8,951 nt of DNA from Leucobacter sp. (GTDB taxonomy: Bacteria > Actinomycetota > Actinomycetes > Actinomycetales > Microbacteriaceae), in assembly GCA_031178565.1 (NCBI GenBank), contig JAPSIU010000104.1, positions 1-8,951 of the forward strand, in the 5' to 3' direction. This document shows positions 6,802 to 8,951 of this stretch, piece after piece. Numbering within the stretch: the stretch's first letter is position 1; each line of letters opens with the position of its first letter. A model generated the notes under the pieces. It ran no database searches and was not told where the DNA came from. It saw only the letters and a list, made by a program, of their open reading frames with translations. Position numbers and translations under genes: made by a program.

Positions 6802-6813
6802 CGATCCGGATCG
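6802..6813. repeat. 12-base perfect palindrome in the gap before the alpha/beta hydrolase gene
   Basis: CGATCCGGATCG is fully self-complementary and lies in the 98-base gap between the metallo-hydrolase and alpha/beta hydrolase genes, about 30 bases before the ATG at 6844. This is one of only two non-trivial gaps inside the operon. It could be an internal operator or a chance GC-rich palindrome. No clear promoter hexamers accompany it. Confidence 0.3.
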
Positions 6814-6843
6814 GTCGTGCGGGAAGAACAAGAGGAGAGCGCG

Positions 6844-7686
6844 ATGACGAAGAACGAGATGCGCAGCGGGCTGGTGCCGGTGCCGGGAGCGGAGCTGTAC
6901 TACGAGCTGCGGGGCGAGGGAGCGCCACTGCTCCTCATCCCCGGCGCGAGCGGCGACGCCGGCATGTACGAGCGGGCCGCGGAGGCGCTCGCGAGCGACT
7001 TCGCGGTGATCACCTACGACCGTCGGGGGAACTCCCGCAGCGCGGAGCGCGGGGGACTGGGCGCGACGAGCGTCGACGAGCACGGTGATGACGCCGCGGC
7101 GCTCATCGCCGCGGTTGGCCTGGGGGCGGCCTTCGTGTTCGGCAACAGCAGCGGCGCGACGATCGCGATGAACCTCTGCCTACGCCACCCGGAGGTGCTG
7201 CGGGTCGTGGTGGCCCACGAGCCGCCGAAGATCGGCACGCTGCCGAACCGCGACGAGTTCCTGCAGGGGTTGAAGGATCGCATGGAGGCGGCGGTGGCGC
7301 GGGGCGGATACGAGGAGGCGGTGGAGGACTTCCACGGCTGGCTCGTCGGAGACGACAGCGGCACGCCCGCTCCCGAGGGCCTGCGTGAGCGCGTGCGGGG
7401 CAACGGAGAGCAGTGGGTGCGGCACGAGCTCGGCGTGCTCGACCGCTACGACGCGCCGCAGGAGCTCATCGAGGCCCGCAGCACGCCCCTGCTCTTCGGG
7501 GTCGGCACTACCGGGGGCACCGAGGAGCACACGGGGCTCCTCGGCACCTATCGCGGCAGCCTCGCCGCACTCGCCGAGCAGTACGGCACCGAGCTGCTCG
7601 AGTTCACCGGCGCCCACGTGCCCTACGAGTCGCTCCCCGAGCAGTTCGGTGTCGAGCTCCGGGCCGCGCTCGTGCGGTTCGCATAG
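6844..7686 (+). CDS. Alpha/beta-fold hydrolase
   Basis: A 280-residue cytoplasmic hydrolase of the alpha/beta superfamily. Visible hallmarks are the oxyanion region LLLIPGASGDAGMY (29-42), the strand and loop VITYDRRGNSRS (55-66), the nucleophile elbow GNSSG with Ser102, and the catalytic histidine His258 in GAHVPY followed by LPEQFGVELRAAL. The acid residue is not in its usual place: the segment LLFGVGTTGGTEEHTG (217-232) has no Asp, though Glu227 or Glu228 could serve. Substrate unknown; an ester, lactone or C-C bond of an aromatic-derived compound is plausible from context. ATG 6844 has AGAGGAGA at 6831-6838 and gives a normal family N-terminus. An in-frame ATG at 6742 overlaps the preceding stop but would add 34 charged, disordered-looking residues behind a poorly spaced Shine-Dalgarno sequence, so it is less likely. 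Confidence 0.88.
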   Translation: MTKNEMRSGLVPVPGAELYYELRGEGAPLLLIPGASGDAGMYERAAEALASDFAVITYDRRGNSRSAERGGLGATSVDEHGDDAAALIAAVGLGAAFVFGNSSGATIAMNLCLRHPEVLRVVVAHEPPKIGTLPNRDEFLQGLKDRMEAAVARGGYEEAVEDFHGWLVGDDSGTPAPEGLRERVRGNGEQWVRHELGVLDRYDAPQELIEARSTPLLFGVGTTGGTEEHTGLLGTYRGSLAALAEQYGTELLEFTGAHVPYESLPEQFGVELRAALVRFA

Positions 7687-7695
7687 GGCGCCACT

Positions 7696-7711
7696 CGCCG
7701 GCACCCCGGCG
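7696..7711 (+). other. Short GC hairpin between hydrolase and dioxygenase genes
   Basis: CGCCGG and CCGGCG form a perfect 6-base-pair stem around a CACC loop, in the 52-base gap ahead of the dioxygenase gene. No T-run follows, so it is not a standard intrinsic terminator. It could stabilise or process mRNA, or simply reflect GC-rich sequence. Confidence 0.3.
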
Positions 7712-7725
7712 CCATCGCACGACCG

Positions 7726-7733
7726 AAAGGAGA
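7726..7733 (+). promoter_or_regulatory. Ribosome-binding site supporting a TTG start for the dioxygenase
   Basis: AAAGGAGA is the most consensus-like Shine-Dalgarno sequence in the window, and its AGGAG core ends six bases before TTG 7739. No other start codon lies at a suitable distance from it. Confidence 0.65.
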
Positions 7734-7738
7734 CGATC

Positions 7739-8851
7739 TTGGACGAGAGCCACATCACCAGCCACGCTGAGGTGGAGAACACCATGCAGCCCGAGGGCAC
7801 CCCGGAGCTGAGGGAGCTCTACCGCGGCTTCGAGGAGCAGCACCTCATCCCGCTCTGGACGCAGCTCGACGACCTCATGCCCGTGACCCCTGCACCGAAG
7901 GCCGTGCCCTGGCTCTGGCGCTGGGATCGGCTGCGGCCGCTGGCCGAGCGAGCGGGAGACCTGATCCCGGTGGGCCGCGGCGGCGAACGGCGCGCGATCG
8001 GGCTGGCCAATCCCGGCCTCGGGGGCCGGGCCTATATCTCGACTACGCTCTGGGCGGCGATCCAGCAGCTCGGTCCGCGCGAGACGGCGCCCGAGCACCG
8101 GCACTCGCAGAATGCCTTTCGCTTCGTCACCTCCGGATCCGGAGTATGGACCGTCGTCAATGGCGACCCCGTGCGGATGAGTCGCGGCGACTTCCTCCTC
8201 ACACCCGGTTGGAACTTCCACGGGCACCATAACGAAACCGAGGAGTCCATGACCTGGATCGACGGACTCGACATCCCGTTCGCGCAGCAGATGGACACGG
8301 GCTTCTTCGAGTTCGGCGCCGAGCGGGTGACGGACTACGCGACGCCGGACTTCTCCCGTGGCGAGCGCCTGTGGTGCCACCCCGGCATGCGCCCCCTCTC
8401 CGGACTGCAGAACACGGTGTCGAGCCCCATCGGCGCTTATCGCTGGGAGCACACCGACGCGGCGCTCACCGATCAGTTGCTGCTCGAGGACGAGGGCCAC
8501 CCGGCGACGGTCGAACCCGGGCACGCGGCGATCCGCTTCGTCAACCCGACCACCGGCGGCGACGTCATGCCGACGATCCGGGCGCAGTTCCACCGCTTCC
8601 GGCCCGGCGCCGAATCCGCGCCGCGCCGCGAGGTGGGGTCGAACGTGTTCCAGATCTTCGAGGGCGAGGGCGTGATCCGACTCGACGGCGTCGAGCACCG
8701 TGTGGGCCACGGGGACATCTTCGTCGCACCCAGCTGGTGCCGGTACTCGATCCACGCCGAGACGGCGCTCGACGTCTTCCACTTCAGCGACACGCCCATC
8801 TTCGAGGGACTCGGCCTCTACCGGCTCCAGATCGAGGGAGAAGACCGATGA
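7739..8851 (+). CDS. gtdA: Gentisate 1,2-dioxygenase
   Basis: Bicupin Fe(II) ring-cleavage enzyme that opens gentisate (2,5-dihydroxybenzoate) to maleylpyruvate with O2; 370 residues, slightly longer than the usual 340-360. After an N-terminal helix (ELYRGFEEQHLIPLW) come WLWRWDRLRPLAERAGDLIPVG variants typical of the family, then RRAIGLANPGLGG. The first cupin carries the iron ligands His120 and His122 in HRHSQNAFRF and His161 in WNFHGHHNE; the 41-residue spacing equals that of His104/His145 in the E. coli enzyme as I recall it. A second, non-catalytic cupin lies at about 282-350 and ends SDTPIFEGLGLYR. The TTG start at 7739 is chosen for its strong ribosome-binding site; ATG 7784, with GGTGGAG at 7771-7777, would give 355 residues and also keeps the whole conserved domain. 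The stop overlaps the next gene. Related salicylate 1,2-dioxygenases share the fold, so gentisate is the likely but not proven substrate. Confidence 0.93.
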   Translation: MDESHITSHAEVENTMQPEGTPELRELYRGFEEQHLIPLWTQLDDLMPVTPAPKAVPWLWRWDRLRPLAERAGDLIPVGRGGERRAIGLANPGLGGRAYISTTLWAAIQQLGPRETAPEHRHSQNAFRFVTSGSGVWTVVNGDPVRMSRGDFLLTPGWNFHGHHNETEESMTWIDGLDIPFAQQMDTGFFEFGAERVTDYATPDFSRGERLWCHPGMRPLSGLQNTVSSPIGAYRWEHTDAALTDQLLLEDEGHPATVEPGHAAIRFVNPTTGGDVMPTIRAQFHRFRPGAESAPRREVGSNVFQIFEGEGVIRLDGVEHRVGHGDIFVAPSWCRYSIHAETALDVFHFSDTPIFEGLGLYRLQIEGEDR

Positions 8852-8951
8852 AGCTCGCCACGATTCGCATCAACGGAACCACCCGCGCCGCCCGCGTCGA
8901 CGGCGCACTCGCCACCGTGATCGAGGAATTCGCTGACGTCGGTGCGATCCT
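8848..8951 (+). CDS. FAH-family hydrolase (probable fumarylpyruvate/acylpyruvate hydrolase), N-terminal fragment
   Basis: The first 34 codons before the window ends. The opening MKLATIRINGTTRAARVDG and the later ADVGAIL are typical of actinobacterial fumarylacetoacetate-hydrolase family proteins, whose small N-terminal lobe starts this way. In gentisate operons this enzyme hydrolyses fumarylpyruvate or maleylpyruvate to pyruvate and a C4 diacid. The ATG overlaps the dioxygenase stop (ATGA), with GGGAG about ten bases upstream, so the two are translationally coupled. The catalytic metal-binding Glu/Asp residues lie outside the window, so the exact substrate cannot be judged. Confidence 0.75.
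   Translation, partial: MKLATIRINGTTRAARVDGALATVIEEFADVGAI

Noticed and set aside
7687..7738. Intrinsic terminator before the dioxygenase
   Set aside because: The hairpin is short and has no following T-run, and the genes on both sides appear to belong to one operon.
8131..8144. 14-base perfect palindrome CTCCGGATCCGGAG
   Set aside because: Lies inside the dioxygenase gene and is explained by codons for Ser-Gly-Ser-Gly in the first cupin; probably coincidental.
1..8951. Mobile elements, CRISPR arrays, tRNA or rRNA genes
   Set aside because: No transposase, terminal repeats, regularly spaced repeats or RNA-gene signatures were seen on either strand.

Overview
The window is high-GC bacterial DNA, and the GC-rich third codon positions and protein styles suggest an actinobacterium. 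A Microbacteriaceae-like organism (Microbacterium/Leucobacter type) is my best guess, but it is an inference from general sequence feel and not from a marker gene. There are no rRNAs, tRNAs, CRISPR arrays, insertion sequences or phage genes that I can support.

Layout. (1) Bases 1-53 hold the first 17 codons of a minus-strand gene that looks like dimethylargininase (DDAH). (2) Bases 54 to about 650 contain no convincing gene; short coding-like fragments in shifting frames suggest decayed sequence. (3) Bases 650-809 form an AT-richer control region with two inverted repeats built from GTTC-type half-sites. (4) From 810 to the right edge, nine genes lie on the plus strand in what looks like one operon: a lipoprotein substrate-binding protein (NMT1/SsuA/TauA type), two ABC permeases, an ABC ATPase, a MarR-family regulator, an arylsulfotransferase-like beta-propeller protein, an AtsA/RNase Z-like metallo-beta-lactamase-fold hydrolase, an alpha/beta hydrolase, gentisate 1,2-dioxygenase, and the start of a fumarylacetoacetate-hydrolase (FAH) family gene. 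Most junctions are 1-4 base overlaps, so translation is probably coupled.

How the genes may work together. Gentisate dioxygenase followed by an FAH-type hydrolase is the core of the gentisate ring-cleavage route (gentisate to maleylpyruvate, then to pyruvate plus fumarate or maleate). The transporter belongs to a class that imports sulfonates, sulfate esters, nitrate, thiamin precursors and some aromatic acids. An arylsulfotransferase-like protein beside a metallo-hydrolase of the type that includes the Pseudoalteromonas arylsulfatase AtsA raises a testable idea: the operon imports a conjugated aromatic, perhaps an aryl sulfate ester or aryl ester, strips the conjugate in the cytoplasm and feeds the phenolic acid into gentisate cleavage. 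The MarR protein would sense the aromatic ligand and control the operon from the repeats upstream of 810. The individual family calls are firm for the transporter, MarR, metallo-hydrolase fold and gentisate dioxygenase. The sulfated-aromatic interpretation is inference.
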